Shown here piece by piece: positions 32,876-44,567 of a stretch of 64,000 nucleotides of DNA; position 1 is the first letter of the stretch, and each line of letters begins with the position of its first letter. The stretch spans positions 23,779-87,778 of the forward strand of contig NW_005434578.1 of NCBI RefSeq assembly GCF_000315625.1, written 5' to 3'. Below the pieces are notes generated by a model. It saw only the letters and a program-made list of their open reading frames with translations. It was not told the DNA's origin and searched no databases. The translations under genes were made by a program, and so were the position numbers. The stretch comes from Guillardia theta CCMP2712. Its lineage: Eukaryota > Cryptophyceae > Pyrenomonadales > Geminigeraceae.

Positions 32876-34182
32876 TCATCGTCGAAGTTGGGCATACTGC
32901 CAAGAAGCTCCGACGAAAGATCTCCTTGGCACGTTTGAATCTCCTGTAGAGTTTTGACGTCTGTGATGCGTCAAGTTGACATCAAATAGAAACATCACTG
33001 TTTACCTTATAGAGTTGCGTTGCAATGTAAAGCTGTCGATTTTCGGAGATCTTCGGGTGTTTGTCCTGGCAGCTGCTTGATTTCCAGAGTCTGTAACTGA
33101 AACTATCGATCAGGGCCCAAAAGGAGCACCGCTAAAAACATCGTACCTTTGCTTTGCTTCAAAACCATCTTCTTTTTCTTCGAATCACTCGTCACGAGCT
33201 TACATTTTGCAGGCGAAGACGACTTTTCTTCCTCCTTTCTATCCGATCGAAGGTTCACATTGTTGACCAGTAAATCAGGACGATGCGAAGCTTCGGTATC
33301 AGATGACGAAGTTTCATGGTCGAGAGGCGAGTCCTCATTTTGAACAGGGACCAAGCTTCCCTCGTGCGACCTTCTTAGTTCATCCAATTCAGACTGTAAT
33401 CTGCTTCTGGTAGCTTGTAGACCCTGTTGGATATTCTCCAAACGATTCCTCTGCACGTCTAGCTCCATCTGCCTTTGTCTTAAGGTTTGCAGTTGGGCTA
33501 GTGACGTTGAGAGCTGGTCTCTTGAGCTTGCATATTGCTGTTGAAGGTCGAGCTCTTCCTGGTTGAGCGCCCCTGATAGTCTCAACGTTCTCTCTCGATT
33601 GTGAGAACCTGGTGATTGCAAGGCATTAACCGTCTGCCCTGTCGTCCTGTTGTCCTCATCTTCATACACCACCCGTCGGCAGCACGGGCATGTCCGGTGA
33701 ACCTCCAGCAGCCATCGATCGATGCACTTGGAGTGGAACTCATGGTTGCAGGGCAGCTTCCTCAGTACCTCCTCTTCAACGTATTCCTCCAGACAAATGT
33801 AGCATTCGAGTTTCCCTCTACTGTGCTCCCGTCTCCATGTCCTTGTTTCGAACGAGTCCACTATCTCTTTGGGAACCTTATGCAGATTCCCCTCCGTAGA
33901 CATGTGACTCCGAAAAGCGCTGAGGGCAGGAAGCAGCCCCTCCAAGATGGCCGACATCCTCCGCACCCTCGGAAGTAGTTCGTACACACTGGGACTGTCT
34001 GTATCGGAGTCTCCACCATTGAGGAACGAGCTTCGAATTCTCTCCAAGTCTCTGAGCATGATGGCACGCACCAAGTCTGCAGGGTGGAAGTTGTGAACCC
34101 GCGCATGCACCATTTCTTGCGATCCCTGGAAGTGCGAAACAATATGGCTGGCAAATGCTTGCGGAGCAATCACTGTCAACAT
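32876..34182 (-). CDS. RING-H2 finger protein, putative E3 ubiquitin ligase
   Basis: Exons 34182-33147, 33096-33006, 32960-32876 sum to 1212 nt (403 residues) in phase. Residues about 128-170 form a RING-H2: CYICLEEYVEEEV, then LPCNHEFHSKCIDRWL, then CPCC. This is the Cys3-His2-Cys3 pattern that binds two Zn ions and recruits an E2. A coiled coil follows (LQTLRQRQMELDVQRNRLEN), then an acidic, Ser-rich and finally Arg-rich tail. The N-terminal domain (residues 1-120) is helical and not recognised. An in-frame TTG lies 15 bases before the chosen ATG; ctaag at 34183-34187 could be an acceptor, so an upstream exon is possible. Confidence 0.85.
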
Positions 34183-34990
34183 CTTAGCGGTGGGCAAGAC
34201 TGTAAAAAGAGCGCACCATTCGCAACTTCAGTAAAACTGTCAGAGTTGCGATCCGACGGCAGACTGATCGTGACCAATGATATTCCACCTCCCATCTGAG
34301 AAGAAATGATCAATGCAAATCCTGTTCACAAAGATCCGATTCCAAAGAAACTTTATAGGGCAGTAACTGGACTACATCATTGTGTTTGAGCATTGCTTTC
34401 CAAACTACAAGTGCCAACCTTGGTTGGTGGAACTCAGCTTTATCAGTGGAAGTTGGCGATTTGGGTCATCTTTTCAAAAGACTACATCAAACCAATACTA
34501 TTTACTATGTATTTCGATCTTGAATTCTATTACGTTCATCCTTGCATATATCTTTCTGATGAGCTACGAGGAAAAGATTCTATTCCTCAACTGTTCGGCG
34601 ATCAACAATCATTTCATTTCCTCGAAAACAACAATCAACTTCGAACAAAACACTCGTGGCTCTTTCAATGCTAGTATCCATCTTGATGTACTTCACTGCA
34701 TCCAACCCCCCTTCTACCTTCCTTTCCCTCCTCGCACCATTGCTTCCTAGCGCCATATCTGCCTCATCAAGCAACAAACCCCCTCCACAAAAACTGCCGG
34801 GACCCCACCCCTCATTTTCCAATGTACAACCCTACCCAACATCACAATTCTAAATCAGTACTGAAAGTTTACTTTGGTATTTGAAAACTTCAAATTTATT
34901 AAATAAATTTCACCCTATGGTAGATTCCTCTTGAAACTTCTCAGATCTGAAAATGACTGCTGAAGGTTGCGTCCCCTGCAATTTCCGTGG
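34183..34990. other. Intergenic, AT-rich
   Basis: AT-rich DNA with a CCCCTTCTACC/CTACCC patch at about 34705-34840. The ORFs present lack protein features. Probably upstream region of the RING gene plus a relic of the GGGGTAG family. Confidence 0.45.
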
Positions 34991-35011
34991 CAGTAGGCAT
35001 GGATATTCAAG

Positions 35012-35046
35012 GAGGGAGGGAGGGAGGGAGGGAGGGAGGGAGGGAG
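35012..35046. repeat. GGGA microsatellite
   Basis: About eight GGGA units. Confidence 0.85.
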
Positions 35047-35215
35047 GTGGAGGAATAGTTGAGAGTGAGAAGTTCTGCAAGGTAGATGGGGAATGGGATG
35101 GGACACAATATAAAGGAAACAAGATGAGGAAACAAAAAGCCATGAAACACATTCAGCACAGTTTGAAGAAGAACAGTTTGACTGACTGGAGGATCGGAGA
35201 GATTCTCCGATGGCT

Positions 35216-35341
<126 letters not shown>

Positions 35342-35411
35342 AAGAAAAGATGATTGGTTCTTTCTCATTCTTTCTCTTTCACTGAGATGCACGTAGCTCA
35401 ACTTTCACAGT

Positions 35412-37323
35412 ATGGGATGCTTGCAAGGCAAAGAGGAAAGCGCTTCGAAGCAACAAAAGCAGCAAACTCCTCAGGCCCTGAAACAAGATGCTGGCAAGCC
35501 TGCTCCTGTCAATCAGATGGCAAATCCGATCAAGAATGACCCTCCGGCAAAACCCCGGCAGATAACCATGAAGGAAGTAGCTGAGCACACGAAGGACCCT
35601 GAAATCTGGTTCGTGATCCATGGCAAGGTTTACTCAGTTGGAGAGTTCAAGGACCATCCTGGAGGATTTCAGGTGAGAGAGCTGGAGGGATATGTGCATA
35701 GGGGAGAGATTCATGCATGTACGTCCAGGCCCTGCAAAGATCAGCAGGAAAAGATGTTTCGATCGAGTTCGATGACATGCACGATGATTTTGCGAAGCAG
35801 CAGCTTTCGAGGTCTTCCGATGAAGCGCTCATCTTGCATCTGATCTGCTGCAGGTACTACATAGGAGATCTTGTTGGACCTTCTTCCACCGAGCAGAAGA
35901 CGCAATTGAGTGACACAACTGCTGTGGAACAATCATCCACGTGGTACGTGCTCTTGAGAGAATGATGATCCGTTCCTAGCGCTGACCTCAAGGCAGCCTT
36001 AAGGGGATGCATGAAGCTCTCGTCTGCTCTCTACAGGAGAGGACTGTCCTGTCACGAGATTCCTACCTGTTCCGATTCTCGTTGCCCACAGATAAGGTAA
36101 CAGAGGAGCTGGTGGTTCTCGGCTACTGTCTCATCGCGTTTCATCGCAGAGTTTTGGCCTTCCTATCGGTCAGCACATCCGAATCACTGCCGAGATAGAT
36201 GGCTCCCCAGTCTCCCGGAGCTACACGGTATCAAGCTTTGTTTTGTGTGAACTGCTGAACTGAGAGACGATGGTATGAAAGCCTACCAGCAAAGAGTCTG
36301 CTACAGGACACTTTGACCTGGTTGTCAAGGTCTATAGAAGGCAAGACAGACTGAGTAGATTAAGGAATGGTCACTGTTATTTGCAGGACGGAGAACTCAC
36401 CAGGAGGCCAAATGTCTCAGTATCTCGAGTCTCTCAAAGTGCGCTGGTTGCAGCACATTGAATTCCGACTGACACAAGGTCTGCTATCAGGTTGGTGATA
36501 CTATTGATGTGTTTGGGCCAAAAGGGATGTTTCGGTATAACAAGGATGGCACTTGCAACATCGATGGCAGAGATGGTACTGCATCAACGTAGATGGAACG
36601 ATACGATGTGAACGAATTCCGTAGTGGCCGTGAAGAAGTTCGGGTTCATCTGTGGAGGCAGCGGCATCACTCCCGCGTTTCAGGTGTTGACTGCTCGTAT
36701 TGTCCTCCGCTCTTGACACGCTGTTGCTCTCAGACCTTGCAGGCTATTCTCGACAACCCGCAAGACAAGACAAGCTCCTGGTTGATCTCCGCGAACCAAG
36801 TAGACAGAATGTTTGAAATCAAGCGAGCACTAATTTACCGCCGCTTATCAGAAGGAAGAGGATATTCTACTCCGGGCAGAACTTGACAGGTAATGCTGTT
36901 TCTGATTAGTGCTCCTTGCCTGCTGATTCCTGAGGGCCTCTCAGATGGGCTCAAGAGCACGGCGATCGCTTCAAGTGCTTCTACACTTTGTCACGCGAGA
37001 CTCCGGAAGGCAAGTGAAGTCGCCAGGTGTCGATGCGGGAGGGACAGTGAACCTTTGACAGGATGGAAGTTTGGAAGCGGATACGTGAACGAGGGTATGA
37101 TCGCCGAGCACATGCCGGCACCAGGTAGGGAGCTACTTCCTGTATCTCGAGTCAGAGATGTTGGAGCTGAATGAGCTCGATGTTCTCCAACTTCTGACCC
37201 GGTTGTCTTGCAGGGCCGGATACGATCGTGTGCCTTTGCGGACCTCCGGTTATGATCGACGACACTTGCATCCCACTCTTGAAGAAGGCCGGATTCAATG
37301 ACGAGCAAATCTTTGTATTCTAA
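35412..37323 (+). CDS. Cytochrome b5 / NADH-cytochrome b5 reductase fusion
   Basis: Transfers electrons from NAD(P)H through FAD to its own b5 haem. Fourteen exons: 35412-35672, 35729-35811, 35854-35947, 36037-36096, 36150-36227, 36282-36340, 36387-36438, 36491-36575, 36625-36683, 36734-36799, 36852-36889, 36945-37009, 37062-37124, 37214-37323. They total 1173 nt, 390 residues. The b5 domain has both haem His, in FKDHPGG and FDDMHDDF. The reductase part has GLPIGQHIRI, FAD motif RSYT, GGSGITPAFQ for NADH, and CGPPVMIDD, ending in IFVF as in the family. Introns after 36340 and 37009 begin with GC. N-terminal MGC could be lipid-modified (inference). There is no molybdenum domain, so it is not a nitrate reductase. 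Confidence 0.93.
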
Positions 37324-37554
37324 TCGTTAACGTACAACTTGGTGGATTGGAAGTCCAACAAGACAGGCTATGATACAGATGGTGGGCGCTACATGTAATG
37401 GCCGTTGGCCTTTCTTGCAGACGCGGACAGTTGATGCCTCGCTGAAGTTGTCTTCTGCTTGCTAGTCAGTCATGCAGTCGGGAGGAAACGAGGACGAAGA
37501 GCAGAATCCAATCAAGGGACCAGGGGGGAGGAACGAGGAGGAGAGGGAGAGGCG

Positions 37555-40114
37555 TTAGATAGAAGGCTGGAATCTTACATGATCTTGAGATGACGGAGCG
37601 ATGGCAACACCCTCTGAAAGAAACTGAAGGAGCATGAGAGAAACACGAGGCCAAGAGCAGAATCACCGAATCGTAGGCACGAGGGTTGAGAGCAATCTCA
37701 GTAGCCTTGGAGATGTACTGGTCATGCTGCAGAAATTGTGAGCAAGGGAAGAGGTAGCAAAGGTCTTCTTACCCTCAGCGCGTGAGCGATCCTGACTGTC
37801 TCTGGTTCACATCTTGCCCTGTAGATGAGACTTCAGTACAGGAGACGAGTCGACGAGGCAAGTGACCTCAGTGCATCCTCAATACGCTGAGAGATCAAAT
37901 CTCGATGCTCCATCATGTTGCCTGCAATGTTGATCTCAGTCTTTGATCCAAACGCCGCTCCCCTCCTCTTCCCCCTTCTGCTCACCTCCCCTTCTCCTCT
38001 CTACCTCCTCCTCCTCTCCCCCTCCTACTCACTCAAGAGCTCAGAGTGAGCCATCTCCTGAAGGCGATCCAATTCGCCCTTGAGCTTCGGGAAGCCTCCG
38101 AGGGACACGGCTTCTGACAGCTCGCGAATGGCTCCGTCAAACCTCGTGCGGAGCTCGAACCCGCTCTCCTTCTGCGAACCGCATGAGACTCGTCCTCATG
38201 GCAGGTAGACACAAAAAGTCACAGGTAGGGAGACGAGAAGGGGGGGGGGAGGGGAAGGGGGGGAGGATCCTAGTCTGAGATGTACTCTACCTTGTCTGAG
38301 ATGTACTTGACGAACTCGTCGAACACCTGAGGCGTGACGATGTCGTTGTCCTTCCAGATCAGCTTCTCGTTGACTAGATCCGGGTGTTCAACCGCCCACT
38401 TGCTTGCAAAGTTGAGGTAAGAGCCTTGCTCCACCAACTGCAGCTCGATCTCCGACTGACTGGGTGCCGGTATCATCAGATCCGGTTCCACCCCTCCTCC
38501 GTCCCTTACGAGCCGGCCCTTGGATGTCTTGAATACCTTCCTCTCCCCGTCCTTGACCACCCTCGACACGTACCCCTGCCCAGCTGGCACACTTGACCTA
38601 CCCAACTTCGCCTCTTCCACCCCTCCTTCCTGGTATTTAACGCTCTGGATGCATCGGCCGCTAGGCGTGTAGTACTTGGCGACCGTGTACTTGAGAGAAG
38701 TATCGTAGGGCAGGTGGGCAACCTGCTGAACGAGCCCCTTCCCAAACGTCTTCTCCCCCACGATGATGCCCCTGTCATGGTCCTGAATCGCGCCAGCAAC
38801 AATCTCAGCTGCCGACGCCGTGCGCCGGTCTGTCAACACGATCACCTTGGTGCTGGGATCGAGCACAGGATCACGCTGAGACGTGTATGACCATACGGGC
38901 CCATCCCTTCCCTTGGTAGTGACGATGACAGATCCCCGGGGGACAAACTGCTCAGCAACATCTACCGCACTGGTCAGGAGGCCACCAGGATTTCCGCGGA
39001 GGTCGAGCACAACTGCCTTCAGCTTGCCGTCGGCTGTGCTTTCCTTGAGTTGCTCCAAGGCATTCTTCACTTCCCTGCCAGCGTCGACAGCGAACCCCTT
39101 GAGCTGGATGTACCCGATCGAGTCCGCCCAAGGGCCAATGCGCATTGCCAGCGACACGTCCTTGATGTGGATCTGATCTCGATGAAGGACGACCTCACCC
39201 GGCTTCTCCAACCCATCCCGGTAGAACGCAACCCTCACATCCGACCCTGGCTTCCCTCTCAGCAGGTTCGTCACATCGGCAATGGATTTTCCATCCAGAT
39301 ACTCATCGTCAACTTTGAAGATGTGATCTCCGGGCCGAAGACCGGCATCGTATGCGTACCCTTCAAGCGCATTCATGACCCTGAAACTTTTCGTCTCCTT
39401 CTCCCTCCCGTCACGCCCGATCTTCCAATCCTCTGCAAGCCCCACTCCAACCCCTCCGTACGTGCCAAACGTTTGAATCTGGAGGTTCTCCGCAGCCTTG
39501 TTGTTCTCGAACTCAGTGTATGGGTCGAGGGAGCCCAGCATCGCTCTCACTCCCGTCTCAAAGAGCTTCTCCGTCGACACTTTCTCCACATATCCAGTGT
39601 CGATGTCTCGGAGGATGTGCTCAAACAGAGCCACGTCCTCCACAACGCTCGAGCTGGGCTCCTGAATCTGCGGCTCCGGCACGAAGTAGACCAGGGAGAC
39701 GAACATGGCCCCGGTAAGGACAACGGAGCCAACGAGCCACGAGAAGATCGCAACAGGGACAGAGACCTTGAACGATGGTTGGAAGAGCATGTTCCAGATG
39801 TCCACCGCTCGCTGCAAGGGACTCTTGACGCCCTGCTTCTCGTCTTCTTTCGAGACCCCGCTCATCGACACTCTCGTCAGGATGTTCAGCATCCTGTTGC
39901 TATGTCCGCCAGAACGGATCATGTGGCGACACATGTCCCCTTTCCTTGGGCTGTGGGCAACACCCCTCGATGGAGTCGTAACGAATGCTGGCATGAGAAT
40001 CGACTGGGGTGGTGTCAAGGGTCGGACAGGAGACAGCTGTAAAGAGTGGCGAACAACAGCAAGGAGAAGAAGACGTAGCAAGGACCGAGGAGAAACCATT
40101 GACGTCCTCTTCAT
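37555..40114 (-). CDS. ctpA: C-terminal processing peptidase (S41, CtpA-like), plastid
   Basis: Serine protease of the tail-specific family; plastid members trim the D1 precursor of photosystem II in the thylakoid lumen. The main exon 40114-38291 is followed by 38171-38033, 37921-37867, 37818-37773, 37726-37667 and 37623-37555, total 2193 nt, 730 residues. A hydrophobic leader, a Ser/Arg-rich transit-like stretch and a membrane segment (VPVAIFSWLVGSVVLTGAMF) precede a PDZ domain (DAGLRPGDHIFKVDDEYLDG). The catalytic core has LDLRGNPGGLL, Ser in DRRTASAAEIVAGA and Lys in VGEKTFGKG. The five small exons add about 120 helical residues (ELRTRFDGAIRELSEAVSLG). If the first intron is retained, translation stops 6 codons later. 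The last donor-like gtaaga at 37584 may give another end. Confidence 0.92.
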
Positions 40115-40840
40115 CTGAGAACATGGTTAGGTCAGATGACTTGGCCTTTCGGAGCGCAAGCTCTTAGGAGGCTAAGTCTTCGTATAATTACGCCTCCTGT
40201 TGTCAACGAACACTACCATCCCCGACAAATAAAGGTAGAATCAACACCGTAAGATTGTACAAAAAATTGCTCGAAAAAGAAACTAAATCTTATCTCACAA
40301 ACTAAGAGCTTCGCAATCGTGTTATGCATATGGTTCTTATTCAGCACTCTTCTTCCAGCTAGCTATTGTCGCTTTCTACCTTACAGGGCTGTCTAAATCG
40401 TGATCTTCTCTCTACATGACTAGTTCTGCATCGTAACATCGTGCACTCTATCATTCTATTTTCTCGACTAAGACACGTTTGTTTGCGCTTCCAAACTCTT
40501 CCTCTCTTATTATGCTCCTCCTCCGCCACGTTCCGCTTGCCATTTTCCGTGGCAGGGGTTACGATAGTAAGCATACTATAATTGTTTTTCCTGGCTCTAA
40601 TATTTTGTGAGTACCAATAAAACTTACTTAAAATATTTTATCTTGAAAACAAATTGATTTAGAAGATGCTAGTACAATATCCCTGTTGCGTGGTAGTCAT
40701 GGTAATTACCAGTTAAAACCTTCTTTTGTTACCGTAACGGATTCACTGCGAACTCACGTTCCTTCACTGAATTCTCTGCCGTGAGATTGCGATCTCCATT
40801 TTTAAAATACAATGTAAGGACAGATTCTCTGAGGCGGAGT
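40115..40840. other. Intergenic, AT-rich, no gene seen
   Basis: Upstream of the S41 protease start. AT-rich with no protein-like frame. Likely promoter plus spacer. Confidence 0.5.
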
Positions 40841-41480
40841 GCTGACGGGCTGACCCTTCCTTTATAAGGTCCTCCGTCAGACTGGCGGCCGGCGGGCCCT
40901 CAGGCCTGAAAGTTCGTACGAGTCAGCCGGGCTGCTGACCCCGGCGGCGTCGGCGGACCGCGCCGGGTCACCGGCTGCTACTACGCAGGCCGGGCCGGCA
41001 GTGCCGGAGGCTAATTGCCGGTAACCGTCATGATGACCGTGACTAAGTTGCGGCAACTCAAATACTGGCTGGTACTAGCCTCCCACAAATCCACGCGGAG
41101 CCACCGCCCCTTCCCATGCGGGCTAAAGTGAGGCTTATTCATAGTATATACATGACCGTACAGTGCTGAGTGCGTCCGACTGTCACAGCCTCCCGGAGTC
41201 CGTGTGGGCCGCCCCGGCGGTGAATCATCATAGAATTGGAACTTCGGAACTTGCCGCAGTGCCGCTCATCATGTTGAGCCCGGCCTTACGGTTCCGACGA
41301 GGACTCAGTTTCACTACGGTAGTACAGTGTGGTCGCCGTGAGCCTCGGTCAAGGTCTGGCAACGGTCGGTCTGTCCCATACTGCCTGGACGCGCCTGGCA
41401 AGCCCGAAGGCTGAGGTGATTGCACCAGTCCACGTCCATCAGCAGACGATGTCCCGGCAGGGTCAACAGTCGAGAGAGTC
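40841..41480. repeat. GC-rich dispersed repeat island
   Basis: GGCCGG/CGGTCACC/ACTCAG-rich, same family as 18430 and 51130. It ends close to the stop of the PRPP synthetase gene. Confidence 0.65.
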
Positions 41481-41547
41481 TAGAGACGGGACAATCGAGG
41501 TCCGTGCTGCTCCTTGGAAGGCTCCATGTCGATGACCTGTCAACGAT

Positions 41548-43260
41548 TCAAACATGGAGGTGAGGAGAGGAGACGGTCACGTTAGCGATGAGAGGAGCGA
41601 GAGAAAGGACTTCAAACGGCCCCTTGCCGTTCACAAGCTCCGCCTGTAGGAGTGGGTGAGTTCCTCCGTAAGGACGCGCGAATAGGATACCTGCAAAGGG
41701 CAAGAATCTGTGATCCAAACCTTCTGAAAGGGGCCGCCGAGGAACTTTCGGTATGCGGCGTTGGGGAAAACCTAGTGGGAGAGTGTGGGAGAGGAGCAAC
41801 AAAGCTGTCACGAGCTTGAACTCACTGCATGCGTGCAGAAGGCGCTGACTGATACAGCTCCCAACTCCAGCAACGCCTGAAGACAACAATCAAAAGTCTC
41901 CAGGTCAACATTCTGGTTGTGTACCTTGCCGCACTCAATCAAAGTTCCACCAGATTGTATCAGGTCATCAACAAGTACGCAATGCTTTCCCTTGGCATTC
42001 CCTGACCACGAAAACTTCAACTCCCTATGCATTTAAGATGCGAGAACCTTCTTTGACGGTGATTTTTCTCTCGTCGCCAGTGCGAACCTTGGTAGCAATG
42101 TAAGACCAAACGCTTTTGCAACAATGCGCGAATACTTTCATGCAGATCACGGTATCGAAAGACTTGAACATGCTGTGATATCTCATGTATGCTCCCATGT
42201 CAGGGAAGGCAATTGTCCAGTAATGAGGCTTGTTGTTCGTTGTGTCAAACCTGGAGCGAGATCTCAGCCAAGTGAACTTGAGCAATCAAACCAGACAACA
42301 CCTCTCGAGGGCCTCGGCCTCAAGTTTTTGTAGGAGCAGCGTGACCCCGCTGAGAGAGACGATCTTGGTCAGAATCCTCCGTACCAAATGACGCACTTGA
42401 CCTCTCCAAGACAGGTATAACGTTGTCCCCGAAGTAGAATCGCTCCTGCGAACATGTCAGCAACGAGAAGATCGCTGTTTAGTCCCTCCTTAACCTGTAG
42501 CGCGTGTATATCGTAGATTACAAGATCCATGGGTCCTCCACTACAACAATTATCAGAGGACACAATGTGGAGTTCTCAGTTCTACTCACCGACATGGAGG
42601 GACCGACGAGAGAATCCTAGCAAGAGTCCTCGCTGTTGCTATCTCCCCTTCCTGATCCACTCGCTCCATGGTGCCCACCTGCATGCGATTCGCGATGAGG
42701 CTCTAGGATTTCCTGGTGCGGGAGCATACCGGAAAGAATGGGAGGATGATCTTGATGCTGTGGGGAGCGTATTGCGGCAAGGAGCAAAGTACCTACAATC
42801 ATCATGTCAAGAGCTGCTGATCAGGCTGTGTAAGAAGAGGAGAACAGATGGATTTGAGATTTCAGGGTGTGCACTTTCAACTTCAACAGCTCGTATCTTG
42901 TGATGAACATCCACTTACACTCATCTGCTCGAAAATCTCGCCGGCGTTGCTGAAACAGCACAAGAACACAACATGGCATCCCTGGAAAGAGGCATCGCTC
43001 AGAGCACGTGCCAGGATACTGTGTTCTACAGCACCTTGATCGACTCAACATCGTGTACAAAAATATTGGGGAACCCGTCTGGGAATTTCTTCCATGAGAT
43101 GGTTCCCAGCGTGACCCCTCTAGTGTGTTGTACAACCTATTGCGATCAGATCATCTCACTCAGGTATCAGTCTGACAGCAGGGCTGCATACTTTCTCGCC
43201 GAGCTTCCTCATCTGCGGTGCGCACAGGAGCACGACCCTTGTTGCCTGCGCGAAGGTCAT
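41548..43260 (-). CDS. Ribose-phosphate pyrophosphokinase (PRPP synthetase)
   Basis: Makes PRPP from ribose 5-phosphate and ATP for nucleotide, His and Trp synthesis. Fourteen exons: 43260-43160, 43119-43035, 42981-42919, 42792-42730, 42678-42590, 42540-42495, 42445-42402, 42349-42302, 42250-42136, 42087-42048, 42001-41925, 41876-41826, 41771-41691, 41643-41548. They total exactly 999 nt, 332 residues. Motifs: [66 protein letters not shown] and the PRPP loop [18 protein letters not shown]. The GTMERV/HALQERFYF variant corresponds to the plant/algal class that lacks the usual allosteric-site sequence. No leader is seen, so it is probably cytosolic. Confidence 0.92.
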
Positions 43261-44171
43261 CAAGCAGCGAGCATGCAGCCGTTCCGAGCACCGGCTTCAC
43301 GAAGAACAGCGATGTTCCGGTGGATGATGACATGAGAGATGTATCCTTGAGAACGTTTCAGAGTCAAAAATCTGGGCAGGTCAGGTCAGTATGGTTCTCG
43401 TTTGTTACTTCGCTTGATAAGAGGGAGGGTATACCCCCCCCCGCCCGCTCTTCCTCGCCCCGCCCTCCGTCAACCACTCAACCACTTTCAACCACAAGTA
43501 TCCGTTGCCCTGCTCTGAAGCTGAATTTGTACACATGCTACTCTGCCCTCAGCTCTGTGCTAGGAGAGGCCCTGCACTTCTTGATTTCCCCATGTTTCGA
43601 TTTCCGCCCTCTCCGTTCCAGTCCATCCAAACCTCTCCAACAACCTCTTGAGACACCCCGTTGCGCATGCTGCTCTTCATCTGATGGTTCCTCCCTCCAC
43701 CTGTCCCCTTTCTCCTCCCCCACACAGCTCCCTCCCTCCCCTCCTCGCGCAGTAGCTCCTGTGGCCGAGGGACGCATGCTGCGAGCCTTCATGCTAACTT
43801 TGATGAGTACCACCCTACCCTTTCAAATGTGACAGATTCTCCAAAAACTACCGGTCCTGTGTGCTCCCAGTTTCGTATGCTCGGAGTACATGAAGACTGA
43901 ACAACATGTGGATAGGTTGAGAGTAAGGAAGAGCAGAGAGAGGCAAGATCAGGTACAGCAGTGAAGAGGAGCCTTGGACGGGCAGGAGGTCCTTGGGCAG
44001 GAAGCGAGATCTGAGATAGGCAAGCAATCCTGCAGATTGTGGGAGGATTTTAGAAATGTTTACGTGCTTTTCAATCATGCGAAGTAGGGCTGAACATGCG
44101 ATCGACAGACCGACTTCAGTGTAGTCATATCCACTTGTATGCTGACATGCGCTATCAGAACGGCACCGGCC
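43261..44171. other. Intergenic, pyrimidine-rich
   Basis: Between the divergent PRPP synthetase and small membrane protein genes. It contains CCT-rich DNA. A 204-codon open frame on the + strand is low complexity and overlaps the PRPP synthetase start. No gene is supported. Confidence 0.5.
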
Positions 44172-44494
44172 ATGGGCTCAGCGGGGAAGATTCACGTATC
44201 CGGCGAGGTACAAGCAGGGGGGGCTTCGCAAATCGCAGCTGTGGTAGGATGGAGGGGGCTGAAAGATGGAGACTGACGTATGTGCAGTTCTTGATAGTGA
44301 TCATTTCGGGGATCTTGATGTGGGCAGTCCGCTACAAAATCGATCGGGATAAGACTGTAGAGGCAAAAAAGAACAGGGTCGTTCCGCATTCCCGCAAGGC
44401 GCTCCTGAAGAGCAAGCTAGAAGGGTTGCAAGCAGAATGTAACAAGCTGAAGAAGGAACGACAAGCAGTTCTCAAAAAGGCAAAAAATAGTTGA
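44172..44494 (+). CDS. Small single-pass membrane protein with coiled coil
   Basis: Two exons, 44172-44207 and 44288-44494, encode 80 residues. Twelve N-terminal residues are followed by a membrane span (FLIVIISGILMWAVRY) and a long basic helix (LKSKLEGLQAECNKLKKERQ) ending KKAKNS. Donor gcgag|gtacaa and acceptor tgtgcag are good and in phase. An unspliced 132-codon frame from 44096 also exists, but its N-terminal part looks non-coding. No family is recognised. The shape (short N-tail, one span, C-terminal coiled coil) suits an organelle or ER membrane assembly factor, which is inference only. Confidence 0.6.
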
Positions 44495-44567
44495 TCACTT
44501 TCATTCAATTAACGGCACAACACGCCGGTCTCACTTTCAACACACGCACTCTCGCTTCCGCACGCAC

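Noticed and set aside
35412-37323. Nitrate reductase
   Set aside because: Haem and FAD domains match, but there is no molybdenum-cofactor domain and the protein starts just before the b5 domain.
39050-40042. 330-codon open frame on + strand
   Set aside because: Lies antisense to the S41 protease exon with mirrored codon phase; no independent features.
43218-43832. 204-codon + strand frame
   Set aside because: Starts opposite the PRPP synthetase first exon and continues in CCT-rich DNA; no domain or splice support.
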